Positions 42,548 through 53,500 of a DNA stretch of 64,000 nucleotides are shown here, in pieces. Position 1 is the stretch's first letter; every line of letters starts with the position of its first letter. Source of the stretch: Caviibacter sp963550915. Lineage in GTDB: Bacteria > Fusobacteriota > Fusobacteriia > Fusobacteriales > Leptotrichiaceae. The notes under the pieces were generated by a model. It made no database searches. It was not told the origin of the DNA and saw only the letters and a program-made list of their open reading frames with translations. The stretch spans positions 1 to 64,000 of the forward strand of contig CAUVEB010000003.1 of the NCBI GenBank assembly GCA_963550915.1, given 5' to 3'. Made by a program: the position numbers and the translations under genes.

Positions 42548-43324
42548 ATGAAAAGTACAGTTGAATTAGTTGATTATATGGTAGCTAAGGGATATGAAAA
42601 AGCAAATAAGAAAACAGGTAAATTAATGATACTTAGCTTTATGGCAGGAGTGTTTATAGCTTTTGGAGCTGTTGGTAATTTAGTAGCTTCAGCAGATTTA
42701 TACAAAACAAATCCAGGGCTTGCAAAGTTTGTTGGAGCAAGTATATTTCCTGTGGGATTAATAGCTATAGTCATATTAGGATATGAGTTATTTACAAGTA
42801 ATTGTATGGTAATATCTACGGCATATGATAAGAAAATTACATATTTTTCATATTTTAAGAATATATTACTAGTATTATTATTTAATTTTGTAGGATGTTT
42901 ATTCATAGCATATGTAACAGTTAGAACACATACATTATCAGCTAATGCAAAAGATCTGCTATTTTCTGTGGCAGAACATAAAGTTCATGCTAGAGCTTAT
43001 GAAATATTTTTAAAAGGAATACTTTGTAATATTTTAGTCTGTGGGGCAACTTTACTTGCATATACTATGAAAGACGGTATAAGTAAAATTTTTGGAATAT
43101 GGTTTCCAATAATGCTTTTCATAGTTTTAGGATATGATCACATTGTAGCAAATATGCTATACTTACCAACAGCATATATGCTAAATTCAGGTATAACAAT
43201 TAGTCAAATTGCCTATAATTTCTTTTTTGCAGGAATAGGTAATTTTGTAGGAGGAGCGTTTTTTATGATAACTCCTTTATACATAGCAGTAACAAGAAAT
43301 GGAGAAAATAATGCAACACATTAA
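42548..43324 (+). CDS. Formate/nitrite transporter family channel (FocA-like)
   Basis: A 258-residue membrane protein with six hydrophobic segments, the size of FocA/NirC pentameric channels. Family-like segments are FMAGVFIAFGAVGNLVAS and LGYELFTSNCMV, and the GYDHIVANMLYLPTAYML segment carries the central histidine of the pore. Probably exports formate from mixed-acid fermentation. The 3' end overlaps typA by 14 bases. Confidence 0.9.
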   Translation: MKSTVELVDYMVAKGYEKANKKTGKLMILSFMAGVFIAFGAVGNLVASADLYKTNPGLAKFVGASIFPVGLIAIVILGYELFTSNCMVISTAYDKKITYFSYFKNILLVLLFNFVGCLFIAYVTVRTHTLSANAKDLLFSVAEHKVHARAYEIFLKGILCNILVCGATLLAYTMKDGISKIFGIWFPIMLFIVLGYDHIVANMLYLPTAYMLNSGITISQIAYNFFFAGIGNFVGGAFFMITPLYIAVTRNGENNATH

Positions 43325-45137
43325 AAATATAGCAATAATTGCACACGTAGACCATGGTAAGACAACACTTGTCGATGCTCTACTAAGACAGTCTGGTACT
43401 TTTTCATCACATCAAAAAGTTGAAGAAAGAGTAATGGATAGTAATGATATAGAAAAAGAAAGAGGAATTACAATATTCTCTAAAAATGCATCAATAAAAT
43501 ATGGTGATTACAAGATAAATATAGTAGACACACCAGGGCATGCTGATTTTGGTGGAGAAGTACAACGTATTTTAAAAATGGTAGACAGTGTATTACTTTT
43601 AGTTGATGCTTTTGAAGGTGTAATGCCACAAACAAAATATGTATTAAAACAAGCTTTAGAACATGGACTACAACCTATAGTTGTAATAAATAAGATAGAT
43701 AGACCAAACTCAAGCCCAGAACAAATAGTAGACAGCGTCTTTGATTTATTTGTAGAACTTGGAGCTAATGAGTTACAACTTGATTTCCCTGTTGTTTATG
43801 CAAGTGCAAAAGGTGGATATGCAAAATTATCTCTTGAAGATGAAAATGTTAATATGAAAGCCTTATTTGATTTAATACTGGAAAAAGTTGATGATCCTAG
43901 TGGAGATGAAAATTTACCACTACAAATGCAAATAACAAATACAGAATATGATGATTATGTAGGAAAACTTGGTACAGGAAGAATATATAACGGAAGTATA
44001 ACTAGAAATGAAGAAGTTGCCATTATAAAACGTAATGGAGAAGTAATAAAATCAAAAATAGGTAGAATATATCTTTATGAAGGGCTAAAAAGAGTAGAAG
44101 TACAAACTGCTTCTGCTGGAGATATAGTTACAATAGCTGGTATAGATAAAATAGATATAGGTGAAACTATATCAGATAAAGATGAAATAAAAGCTATGCC
44201 CCTTATAGCAATAGATGAACCTACTCTTTCAATGACTTTTATGGTAAATTCATCGCCTTTTGCTGGAAAAGATGGTAAATATATAACATCAAGAAATATA
44301 CTTGAAAGACTTGAAAAAGAAGTTAATCATAATGTAAGTATGAGACTTGAAATGACAGATTCACCAGATGCCTTTATAGTTAAAGGAAGAGGGGAACTTC
44401 AATTATCTATATTACTTGAAAACATGAGAAGAGAGGGTTATGAAGTTGCAGTATCAAGACCTGAGGTAATAATAAAGGTTGAAGACGGTGTTAAAAAAGA
44501 ACCTATAGAACATGTAACAGTTGATGTATCAGATGAATTTGTAGGAGTTGTAATTGAAAAATTAGGACAAAGAAAAGGTGAACTATTAAACATGGTTCAA
44601 GGAACAGACGGATACACTAGACTAGAGTTTAAAGTTCCTTCAAGAGGACTACTTGGTTTTGCTAATGAATTTTTAACAGAAACAAGAGGAACTGGTATTT
44701 TAAATCATACTTTCTTAGACTATGAAAAATATAAAGGGGATATAGTTACAGGTAAAAAAGGAGCCCTTATTGCCATGGAAAGTGGTACAAGTTTAGGATA
44801 TGCATTAAATAATTTACAACCAAGAGGAATACTTTTTGTAGAACCTGGAGATGAAGTGTATGAGGGTATGATAGTTGGAGAACATACAAAAGAAAATGAT
44901 CTTGTAGTAAACACTTGTAAAGGTAAAAAACTTACAAATATGAGAGCTGCAGGTTCAGATGATAATATTAAACTTGCACCAGCTAAGAAATTCACTCTTG
45001 AATTAGCTCTTGAATATATTTCTGATGATGAATTAGTTGAAATAACACCAAATCACCTAAGACTTAGAAAAAAATATTTATCAGAACTTGATAGAAGAAA
45101 ATTAAGAAACCAACTAGATAGAAATTTAGATAATTAA
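43311..45137 (+). CDS. typA: Translational GTPase TypA/BipA
   Basis: Ribosome-binding GTPase of the EF-G superfamily. G motifs are IAHVDHGKTTLVDALL, ERGITIFSKNA, VDTPGHADFGGEV and NKIDRP. Characteristic C-terminal pieces are GRGELQLSILLENMRREGYE, PSRGLLGFANEF and LTNMRAAGSDD. I start at the ATG at 43311, six bases after GGAG, for 608 residues; the ATG at 43299 is less well placed. It overlaps the focA-like gene. Confidence 0.96.
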   Translation: MQHIKNIAIIAHVDHGKTTLVDALLRQSGTFSSHQKVEERVMDSNDIEKERGITIFSKNASIKYGDYKINIVDTPGHADFGGEVQRILKMVDSVLLLVDAFEGVMPQTKYVLKQALEHGLQPIVVINKIDRPNSSPEQIVDSVFDLFVELGANELQLDFPVVYASAKGGYAKLSLEDENVNMKALFDLILEKVDDPSGDENLPLQMQITNTEYDDYVGKLGTGRIYNGSITRNEEVAIIKRNGEVIKSKIGRIYLYEGLKRVEVQTASAGDIVTIAGIDKIDIGETISDKDEIKAMPLIAIDEPTLSMTFMVNSSPFAGKDGKYITSRNILERLEKEVNHNVSMRLEMTDSPDAFIVKGRGELQLSILLENMRREGYEVAVSRPEVIIKVEDGVKKEPIEHVTVDVSDEFVGVVIEKLGQRKGELLNMVQGTDGYTRLEFKVPSRGLLGFANEFLTETRGTGILNHTFLDYEKYKGDIVTGKKGALIAMESGTSLGYALNNLQPRGILFVEPGDEVYEGMIVGEHTKENDLVVNTCKGKKLTNMRAAGSDDNIKLAPAKKFTLELALEYISDDELVEITPNHLRLRKKYLSELDRRKLRNQLDRNLDN

Positions 45138-45227
45138 AAGCTTTTGTTAAAAAAATCACAATTATAATTGCATATTGTATTTTTATGGGGTATACTGATA
45201 ATAGAATATATTTAGGAGTTGATATAC

Positions 45228-45665
45228 ATGTTAAAAGATATCGTTACAAAGGAAACTATTTTTATTAATACTGATGCACATGATAAAATAGATTTGTTTA
45301 ATAAGATAGCATCATATGCGAAAAAATTAAATTTAATTAGTGATGAAACAGGTATAATTGAAGACTTGTTTGAAAGAGAACAAACAACAGAAACATACTT
45401 AGGAACAAATTGTGCAGTACCTCATGCAAGAAGCTCAAAAGTATTAAAAACATCTGTGTTTTTTGTAAGACTTAACAAAGCAATTAGATGGTCTGATGAA
45501 GAAAATGCTAAATATATTTTCTTAATATTAGCAAAAGATACTGACATTGATTTACATATTGATTTATTAATGGCTATATCTAAAAAAATACTTGATAACA
45601 AAGCAATGGAAGTATTTGTAGCATCTGAAAATGTAAATGAAATATTAGAAACACTAGTAAAATAA
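45228..45665 (+). CDS. PTS EIIA type-2 domain protein
   Basis: A stand-alone 145-residue EIIA of the fructose/mannitol/nitrogen (PtsN-like) type. The phosphorylated histidine is His66 in NCAVPHARSS, and EREQTTETYLG precedes it as usual. The ATG at 45228 follows TAGGAG; a TTG at 45219 is less likely. With no permease gene beside it, a regulatory role is possible. Confidence 0.88.
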   Translation: MLKDIVTKETIFINTDAHDKIDLFNKIASYAKKLNLISDETGIIEDLFEREQTTETYLGTNCAVPHARSSKVLKTSVFFVRLNKAIRWSDEENAKYIFLILAKDTDIDLHIDLLMAISKKILDNKAMEVFVASENVNEILETLVK

Positions 45666-45670
45666 TATAT

Positions 45671-45712
45671 AAAGATAAAAACTTTTTAATTAGGGTTTTT
45701 ATCTTTTTTTAT
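45671..45712 (+). terminator. Terminator after the EIIA gene
   Basis: A perfect 12-bp stem (45671-45682 with 45695-45706) and a 12-base loop are followed by TTTT. Confidence 0.82.
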
Positions 45713-45802
45713 GTTAAAAAAATAACAAATAGTGCAAAGTATGTTATTTAACTTATTGAATTTTTTACTAAGATATGATATATTAAGGTAACTGGAGGTA
45801 TT

Positions 45803-46201
45803 ATGAAAAAGCTATTTTTTTATATATTTTTAGTATTATTTATTTCTTGTACAGCTAATAATATTAGTACAGAAATTATTGATTACGATAACACATATTC
45901 ATCTTTTATAATTTCAATTGATAAATTTATAGAATTAGCTAAACAAAATAAGAAAGAAGAGATAGATAGTTTTTACATACACACTTTGGAAAATAAGGTA
46001 ATATTTAACGAAATAAAAAAACAAGATTTATCAAAGATATTGATATTTATACCGAAAAATAAGATAGAAGTAATAACAAATAATAGGGTACAGTCGCTAA
46101 TTGTGGTAAATTCTGGCATGATTAGTTCATATTTTGATGTTGCTTGGATAAGAGATAAGGAAGGTTGGAAAATATCAAAAGTGTATGAAAGACAAGAATA
46201 G
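45803..46201 (+). CDS. Small predicted lipoprotein
   Basis: Encodes 132 residues with a short signal peptide and lipobox (LVLFISC, Cys16) before TANNISTEI, so it should be lipid-anchored. The C-terminal half looks like an NTF2/lumazine-type fold (YFDVAWIRDKEGWKISKVYE), a pattern often seen in small lipoproteins that lack a known role. It lies 11 bases before rny, and the two are likely co-transcribed. Confidence 0.8.
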   Translation: MKKLFFYIFLVLFISCTANNISTEIIDYDNTYSSFIISIDKFIELAKQNKKEEIDSFYIHTLENKVIFNEIKKQDLSKILIFIPKNKIEVITNNRVQSLIVVNSGMISSYFDVAWIRDKEGWKISKVYERQE

Positions 46202-46212
46202 AGAGGAGAAAA

Positions 46213-47787
46213 ATGAATAATTATTTATTAATGTTTGTTTTTTTCATACTCCTACTTACAGCTTTTGTATTTATTTTAATATATATCAGAAAATCATATG
46301 TAGAAAAATTTGGAGAATTAAGTGAATTAGAATTAAAAATTATTGACGTAAAAAGAAGATTTGAAACTACAAAAAAAGAAATAGAAAGAGAAGTAGAGGC
46401 GTATAGAAAAGAAGAAACACTGAAAGTAAAAGAACAACTGCTTAATACAAAAAGAGAAGCAGATGAAGAAATAAAACAAATGAAAAGTGAAATTTCTCAA
46501 AAGGAAATTAGACTTGTTAAAAAAGAAGAAAATATAGAGTTAAAGCATCAAAAGTTAGAAGAAAAAGAACTTAAGATAGAAAAGCAACAAGAAAAGTTAA
46601 ATGCTAAAGAAGTAGAACTTGAAACACTTATAGGTAAACAAGAAAAAGAACTTGAAAAAATAGCAGAACTTACTGCTAAAGAAGCAAGAGAAATAATTTT
46701 AACTAAACTTGATAATGAACTAGACCATGATAAGGCTGTTAAAATAAAGGAATATGAATATTATTTAGACAGAGAAAAAGAAAAAATGGCTAAAAGAATC
46801 CTTTCAACTGCGATGAATAAAGCATCAGCAGATTTTGTTGTTGACTCAACTATAACAGTTGTAGAGTTACCAAGTGAAGAAATGAAAGGTAGAATTATAG
46901 GTAAGGAAGGTCGTAATATTAAGGCAATTGAGGCTGCAACAGGTGTTGATTTAATAATAGACGATACTCCTGAAGCTGTAGTATTGTCTTCTTTTGACGG
47001 TGTTAGACGTGAAGTTGCTAAAATAGCACTTGAAAGACTTATACAAGACGGTAGAATACATCCTACAAAAATTGAAGAATTAGTAGAAAAAGCTGCGGCT
47101 GAAGTTGAACAAAGCATGTATGAGGCAGCAGAACAAGCTATACTTGAAGTGGGTATACCTACTCTTCCAAAAGAAGTATTAAAAGTATTAGGTAGATTAA
47201 AATATAGAACATCATTTGGACAAAATGTGTTACAACACTGTATAGAAGTTGCACATATAGCAGGTGCAATTGCAGCTGAAATAGGTGCTAATATAGACTA
47301 TGCTAAAAGAGCTGGATTATTCCATGATATAGGAAAAGCATTCTCGCACGAACTAGAAGGTTCTCACGCAATAAACGGTGCTGAATTTTTAAGAAAATTC
47401 TCTAAAGAAAATGAAATAGTAATAAATGCAGTTGAATCACACCATGATGAAGTTGAAAAAATGAGTGTTGAGGCTGTAATTTTACAAGCAGCTGATGCAA
47501 TGTCTGCATCAAGACCTGGTGCTAGAAGAGAAACACTTGCAAACTACATTAAGAGATTAGAACAACTTGAAGAAATAGCAAACTCTCATGACGGAATTGA
47601 AAATTCATATGCAATACAAGCTGGAAGAGAATTAAGACTAATTGTTAGTCCAGATAAGATTGATGATGATAGAGCTACAATATTATCAAGAGATATTGCT
47701 AAAGAAATTGAAGAAAAAATGCAATATCCAGGGCAAATAAAAGTAACAGTAGTAAGAGAAACTAGAGCTATTGAATACGCAAAATAA
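46213..47787 (+). CDS. rny: Ribonuclease Y
   Basis: Membrane-anchored endoribonuclease that initiates mRNA decay. Residues 5-25 are the membrane anchor; a long charged coiled coil follows to about 190. The KH domain has GRIIGKEGRNIKAIEAATGV, and the HD domain has HCIEVAHIAG, FHDIGKA and SHHDEVE. The C-terminal RNase Y tail (YPGQIKVTVVRETRAIEYAK) is intact. Length 524 is normal. Confidence 0.97.
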   Translation: MNNYLLMFVFFILLLTAFVFILIYIRKSYVEKFGELSELELKIIDVKRRFETTKKEIEREVEAYRKEETLKVKEQLLNTKREADEEIKQMKSEISQKEIRLVKKEENIELKHQKLEEKELKIEKQQEKLNAKEVELETLIGKQEKELEKIAELTAKEAREIILTKLDNELDHDKAVKIKEYEYYLDREKEKMAKRILSTAMNKASADFVVDSTITVVELPSEEMKGRIIGKEGRNIKAIEAATGVDLIIDDTPEAVVLSSFDGVRREVAKIALERLIQDGRIHPTKIEELVEKAAAEVEQSMYEAAEQAILEVGIPTLPKEVLKVLGRLKYRTSFGQNVLQHCIEVAHIAGAIAAEIGANIDYAKRAGLFHDIGKAFSHELEGSHAINGAEFLRKFSKENEIVINAVESHHDEVEKMSVEAVILQAADAMSASRPGARRETLANYIKRLEQLEEIANSHDGIENSYAIQAGRELRLIVSPDKIDDDRATILSRDIAKEIEEKMQYPGQIKVTVVRETRAIEYAK

Positions 47788-47800
47788 GGATATTAATATT

Positions 47801-47837
47801 AGTACTAATAACAAAAAAGTTGTTAGTACTTTTTTTA
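47801..47837 (+). terminator. Terminator of the lipoprotein-rny unit
   Basis: A 12-bp stem with one G-U (47801-47812 with 47819-47830) and an A6 loop are followed by seven T. Confidence 0.82.
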
Positions 47838-47847
47838 TACAAAAGTG

Positions 47848-47875
47848 TTGACAAATAAAAATAAAGTGATATAAT
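47848..47875 (+). promoter_or_regulatory. Housekeeping promoter of clpB
   Basis: Perfect TTGACA (47848-47853) and perfect TATAAT (47870-47875) with a 16-base spacer. Such a strong promoter fits repressor control by the CIRCE element just downstream. Confidence 0.85.
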
Positions 47876-47882
47876 TAAGTTG

Positions 47883-47909
47883 TTAGCACTCTAAATGAAT
47901 GAGTGCTTG
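47883..47909 (+). promoter_or_regulatory. CIRCE operator (HrcA binding site) before clpB
   Basis: TTAGCACTC, a 9-base spacer and GAGTGCTTG, against the consensus TTAGCACTC-N9-GAGTGCTAA. It overlaps the predicted transcription start. HrcA itself is not encoded in this window. Confidence 0.88.
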
Positions 47910-47928
47910 AAAAGGGAGATGATAATTT

Positions 47929-50445
47929 ATGAATAAAAATTTTACTGAAAAAGCTAATTTATCTTTATCAGAAGCAACTAATTTTGCAATTAAATATTCA
48001 AACCCAGAAATAAGAATAGAACACTTACAACTAGCATTAATAGGACAACCACAAGGATTAATACCTAATATATTAATGAAAATGGGATTTGATATTAGTG
48101 AACTTGTAAATAGTCTTAAAAAAAGTATAGATAATTTTCCAAAAGTAAATATAGCAAATAATCCTAGCGTAAATGGAGAACTTAGTAGGGCTATAGTAAA
48201 TTCTGAGCAGATTGCAAATAAAATGCAAGATGAATATATAAGTGTAGAACATTTATTTTTATCAACTATTGAAATAAAAAATATGGGTATTGATAAAAAG
48301 CTATTTATTAATGCACTTAAAAATTTAAGGGGTAACAAAAAAGTAATTAGTGAAAACCCTGAAAATAGTTATGAAGTATTAGAAAAATACGGTAAGGATT
48401 TAGTTGAACTTGCAAGGTCAGGTAAAATTGACCCTATAATTGGAAGAGATGATGAGATAAGAAGAACTATACAAATATTATCAAGAAGAAATAAGAATAA
48501 CCCAATACTAATAGGTGAACCTGGTGTTGGTAAAACTGCTATAGCTGAAGGTATAGCATGGAGAATATTAAAAGGAGATGTTCCAGAAAATTTAAAAGAT
48601 AAAACTATATTCTCTCTTGATATGGGTGCATTAATTTCTGGTGCAAAATATAGGGGAGAATTTGAGGAACGTCTAAAAAGTGTTATTGATACATTAGAAC
48701 AAAGCCAAGGTAAAATAATACTATTTATTGATGAAGTGCATAATATAGTTGGGGCTGGTTCATCTGAGGGTTCAATGGATGCATCAAATCTATTAAAACC
48801 TATGCTTGCAAGAGGAGAAATTAAAGTAATAGGAGCAACTACTTTAGATGAATATAGAAAGTATATTGAAAAAGACGCTGCACTTGAAAGAAGATTTCAA
48901 CCTGTACTTGTAAATGAGCCTAGTATTGATGAAACTATTTCAGTTTTAAGAGGACTTAAAGAAAAGTTTGAACAGTTTCATGGAGTTAGAATATCGGATA
49001 ATGCAGTAGTTTCGGCCGTTACTCTTAGTGATAGATATATATCTGATAGATTTTTACCTGATAAAGCAATAGATTTAATTGATGAGGCTTGTGCAAAATT
49101 AAAAACAGAACTTGATTCAATGCCAACAGAACTTGATGAGCTTACAAGACAAGTTACACAACTTGAGATTGAAAAGCAAGCATTAAAAAAAGAAGATGAT
49201 GAGGCAAGTAAGAAAAGATATATTGAGCTTGAAAAAGATTTAGCAAATAAAAAAGCTAAAAAAGAAGAGCTATTATCACTTTGGCAAAATGAACAAGAAT
49301 CAGCTAAGAAATACAAGAGTATACAAGAAGAATTAGAAAAAGCAAAACTTGATTTTGAAGAATACACAAGAAAAATTGATTATGAAAAAGCTGGAGAAAT
49401 TAAGTATAAGATAATACCAGAATTAGAGAAAAAGCTTTATGATTATAAGGAAAATGATAAAGGTACAATGCTACCAAAGGTAATAACTACTGAAAATATT
49501 ACTCAAATTATTGCAAAATGGACAGGAATACCTGTTTCTAAATTGATGGAAGAAGAAAAAGAAAAGATATTAAAACTAGATGAAAATATTAAATCAAGGG
49601 TAATAGGTCAAGATGAAGCTGTACAAACTATATACAAAACAATATTAAGATCAAGAGCTGGATTAAAAGATCCAAATAGACCTATAGGTTCTTTTATCTT
49701 TTTAGGGCCTACAGGAGTAGGTAAGACTTATCTTGCTAAAACACTTGCATATAACTTATTTGATGATGAAAATAATATTGTAAGAATTGATATGAGTGAG
49801 TACATGGATAAATTTAGTGTTACAAGACTTATAGGAGCACCACCAGGTTATGTTGGTTATGAAGAAGGCGGACAACTTACAGAGGCAATCAGAAGAAAAC
49901 CTTATTCTGTAATACTATTTGATGAAATTGAAAAAGCACATCCGGATGTATTTAATCTACTTTTACAAGTACTTGATGACGGTAGACTTACAGATAGTAA
50001 GGGTAAAGTTGTAAATTTTAAAAATACAATTATCATTATGACATCAAATTTAGGAAGTAGGGACATATTAGAAAATAATATGGAAAATGTTGACAATATA
50101 CTTAAGGCACATTTTAAACCTGAATTTTTAAATAGAATAGATGACATAGTTGTGTTTAAAGCACTTGATAAGGATAATATTGCTAGAATAGTTGAGTTAG
50201 CACTAAAAGAAGTCGCAAAATTATTAGAAGATCAATTTATAGAACTTGAATACACAAGTAATGCACTTGATAAGATAGCTAAAGATTCATATAGCCCAAA
50301 TTATGGTGCAAGACCAATAAAAAGATATGTTCAAAGAGAACTTGAAACAGAATTATCTAAGAAGATATTAAATGGAGAATTAAAAGCACATAGTAAAGTT
50401 AAAATTGATGTAAAAGATGATGAATTAGTATATATAGTTAGCTAA
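47929..50445 (+). CDS. clpB: ATP-dependent disaggregase ClpB
   Basis: Hsp100 chaperone that rescues aggregated proteins with DnaK. The Clp N domain (about 1-140) is followed by the first ATPase (Walker A GEPGVGKTAIAEGIAW, Walker B ILFIDEVHNIVGAG), a charged coiled-coil M domain (about 400-510), and the second ATPase (GPTGVGKTYLAKTL; VILFDEIEKAHPDVF). There is no ClpX-type IGF loop for ClpP. Length 838 is slightly shorter than the usual 857. Preceded by a CIRCE site. Confidence 0.96.
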   Translation: MNKNFTEKANLSLSEATNFAIKYSNPEIRIEHLQLALIGQPQGLIPNILMKMGFDISELVNSLKKSIDNFPKVNIANNPSVNGELSRAIVNSEQIANKMQDEYISVEHLFLSTIEIKNMGIDKKLFINALKNLRGNKKVISENPENSYEVLEKYGKDLVELARSGKIDPIIGRDDEIRRTIQILSRRNKNNPILIGEPGVGKTAIAEGIAWRILKGDVPENLKDKTIFSLDMGALISGAKYRGEFEERLKSVIDTLEQSQGKIILFIDEVHNIVGAGSSEGSMDASNLLKPMLARGEIKVIGATTLDEYRKYIEKDAALERRFQPVLVNEPSIDETISVLRGLKEKFEQFHGVRISDNAVVSAVTLSDRYISDRFLPDKAIDLIDEACAKLKTELDSMPTELDELTRQVTQLEIEKQALKKEDDEASKKRYIELEKDLANKKAKKEELLSLWQNEQESAKKYKSIQEELEKAKLDFEEYTRKIDYEKAGEIKYKIIPELEKKLYDYKENDKGTMLPKVITTENITQIIAKWTGIPVSKLMEEEKEKILKLDENIKSRVIGQDEAVQTIYKTILRSRAGLKDPNRPIGSFIFLGPTGVGKTYLAKTLAYNLFDDENNIVRIDMSEYMDKFSVTRLIGAPPGYVGYEEGGQLTEAIRRKPYSVILFDEIEKAHPDVFNLLLQVLDDGRLTDSKGKVVNFKNTIIIMTSNLGSRDILENNMENVDNILKAHFKPEFLNRIDDIVVFKALDKDNIARIVELALKEVAKLLEDQFIELEYTSNALDKIAKDSYSPNYGARPIKRYVQRELETELSKKILNGELKAHSKVKIDVKDDELVYIVS

Positions 50446-50456
50446 TTTAAAAATGG

Positions 50457-50496
50457 AGTTATAAGCTTTAATATTTAGAGCTTATAACTTTTTTTG
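50457..50496 (+). terminator. Terminator of clpB
   Basis: A perfect 11-bp stem (50457-50467 with 50479-50489) and an 11-base loop are followed by seven T. It isolates the CRISPR operon from clpB. Confidence 0.85.
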
Positions 50497-50520
50497 TATA
50501 AATAGATAATTTTTGTAAGC

Positions 50521-50548
50521 TTGCTTTTATTTATTTTAGTGTTAAAAT
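50521..50548 (+). promoter_or_regulatory. Promoter of the cas operon
   Basis: TTGCTT (50521-50526), a 16-base spacer and TAAAAT (50543-50548) with an upstream TG (extended -10), 35 bases before the cas9 start. Confidence 0.6.
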
Positions 50549-50583
50549 ATAAATTATGTATAAAATGTGAAAGGTATGTAAAA

Positions 50584-53500
50584 ATGGAAAAACTTGATTA
50601 TGTTCTTGGATTAGATTTAGGTGTAGCCTCTATAGGTTGGGCTGTTATGGAGATAGATGAGAATAATGAACCTGTAAACCTCGTTGATGCAAATAGTGTA
50701 ATATTTGAACCACTAGATAATGATAAAGGTAAACTATATAATGTAGACAGAAGAAATGCAAGAGGAGCACGTAGAATACTTAATAGAAGAAAAGAAAGAA
50801 TAAGAAGAACTAAAAATTTATTGACGTCTTCAGGCTTTTTAAGTGACGATGAATTAAGTAAGCTATATTCAGGTAAAATAGAAGATATTTTTGAAATAAG
50901 AAAAAGAGGACTTACAGAACAATTAAATAAAAATGAAATAGCAAGATTAATGATATTCTATAATAAAAATAGAGGGTTTAAGTCAAATAGAAAAACTGAT
51001 GATTTAGAATTAGAAGAAGAACTAAAGAAATTAGAAAAAAATAATGGTAAAATTTCTGAAAAAGCAAGTGATAATAATGCTAATGATGAAAAGAAATTAA
51101 AACCTTTAATAGCTTTAAATACAAAAAGATTACAAGAAGAAAATTTAATGCCAATTGAACTAATTTTTAAATTAAAAAGTGAAGAAGATATTTTAGGATT
51201 TAAAAATAAGGAAGGTGTATATAAATTTGGTTTTAAAAGAGATCAAATTGAAAAAGAAATAGAATATATACTAGAAAAACAAGAATTAGTTTCAAAAGAA
51301 TTATTAGAAAAATATATGGACATTTTAAAAAGCCAAAGAGATTTTTCTGAAGGACCGGCAGAACCTAGTAAGTATAGAATTGACTGGGAAAGTAATACAG
51401 GTAAATGTAAATATACAGGGCAAAAAAGAGTAGTAGCAGGAGCACCGTCTTATGAAATATTTTGTATGTTACAAAAATTAACAGATTTAAGATATATCTA
51501 TATAGCTGATGAAACAAAAAAAGGAAAATTTAAATTAGAAAAAGAGCATTTAGATAAGATATATAATAAGGCGTTAAAAGCTAAAAAAGTAACATATAAG
51601 GATGTTTTAGACTGTCTTAATGATGAAAATATTAGAATACTAAATGTACCACAATTAGAAATTAAAGAATATAAAAAGATAAAAGAAAAGTTTCAAGGAG
51701 AATTAACAGAAGATCAAATAAAAGAATTAAATAACAAATTAAATACAGAAAGACATAAAATTTCTATATTTGAGTTAAAACAATATAAAGAATTATTAGC
51801 TCAATTTAAGAAAAATGATATTACAGAAGATAATATAGAAGAATTAGGTGGAATAAATCTATTAGATAAAGTAGCAGAACTATTAACTTATGCTAAGACA
51901 GATAAAAAACTTGAAGAATATCATACAAAAGACAGATATAAAGATATACCTAAAGAAATAATAGAAAAAATAAAGACATTTAAGACGTTAAATAAAACAG
52001 GTAATTTATCACTTAATCTTGTAAGAGAATTAAATGAAAAAATGTTAGAAGGAAATGATTATGAAAAATCACTTTCTAGTTTAGAGTATTCAATAAAAGC
52101 AAATGATAACTGGGATAAATTCCCAACTGTTTCACAAATTGAAAGAGCATTTAATACTAAAATAACTAATCCAAATGTAAAACACATTATGGTAATTTTA
52201 AGAAAACTATATAACACATTATTAGAAAAATACGGTAAACCTAAAAAAGTTCATCTTGAATTAGCAAGAGATATGGCAAATGATTTTAGTACAAGAATTA
52301 AAATTAAAAAAGAGCAAGAAAAAAATAGAGCATATAGAGAACTAAAATCTTTTGAAGTGTATAGCAATAATTTAGATATAGTTGGACATAAAAATAAATT
52401 ATCAAATGATGATATTTTAAGATTTAGACTTTATGATGAGCAAAATGGTATTTGTATATATTCAGGTCAAAAGATAGATAAATCAAAATTACGTACATCT
52501 GAATATCAAGTTGACCACATACTACCTTACTCAAAATCAGCAGATAATTCGTTTGAAAATAAGGTGTTAGTTTATGCTAAAGAAAATCAAGATAAAAAAG
52601 AAAGAACACCTTATCAATGGTTAAAAGGAACGCAAAAGTGGTTACAATTTAAACATAGAGTTGAATTAAATACTCATATGAAAGATAAAAAGAAAAATAA
52701 TCTTTTATTTACTGATGAAGTAAAGATAGATGAGTTTTTAGATAGAGATTTACATGCAACAAGTTATTCATCAAGACTAGCGTTACAAGTTTTCAAATCT
52801 TTAATTAGTCCAGATGAAAGGGATATAAAGGATGAAAATGCTCTATATATCTATCATAGAAATGTTGTAGCATTTAATGGTTCTATGACAAGTCAATTAA
52901 GAAGTTTTTATGGACTAAATAGATTTACACATAGCTTTGAATCTGAAGATTTAAGAATTGGTAAAAACTATAGAATTGATGAAATAAAATATACTAAAGA
53001 CGAACTAATACTAGTTGCTAAAAATGAAAAAAGAGGACTAGAAATATCAGAAAATCGTAAAATAGAATATACAGATAAAAGTAAAAAAACGTTTAAAACA
53101 GAAACAGATAGAATTATTTTTGAAGAGATAATAAGAAAAGAAAATATTGATAATATTTCAAATGAATTAAAAGGTAAATATGTTGAAGATATAACTGAAA
53201 AGGACTTTAGAGATATTTTAGACAGAAATGAAAATATACCTACTGAACTTATAAGCACTATTTATCAATTAAATTCTTTATTAAAACAAGATATAAATTC
53301 AAAAAATAGAGAAAATCACTTACACCACGCATTAGATGCTACTTTATTAACTATTATGAATCATTCAATGCAACAAAGATTAATTAAATTTAATCAAATA
53401 CTTCAAAAAATGTCTAACTCTCCTGAAGAATATGTAGATGAAGAAACTGGAGAAATAATGACATATAAAGAAGCTGTTGAAAAACTAAGAGAAGATATTG

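Noticed and set aside
47883..48338. Minus-strand frame over the clpB start
   Set aside because: It runs across the CIRCE element and the clpB N-terminal domain; an antisense shadow.
50521..50583. Upstream extension of cas9
   Set aside because: It covers the predicted cas promoter, and the extra residues do not look like Cas9.
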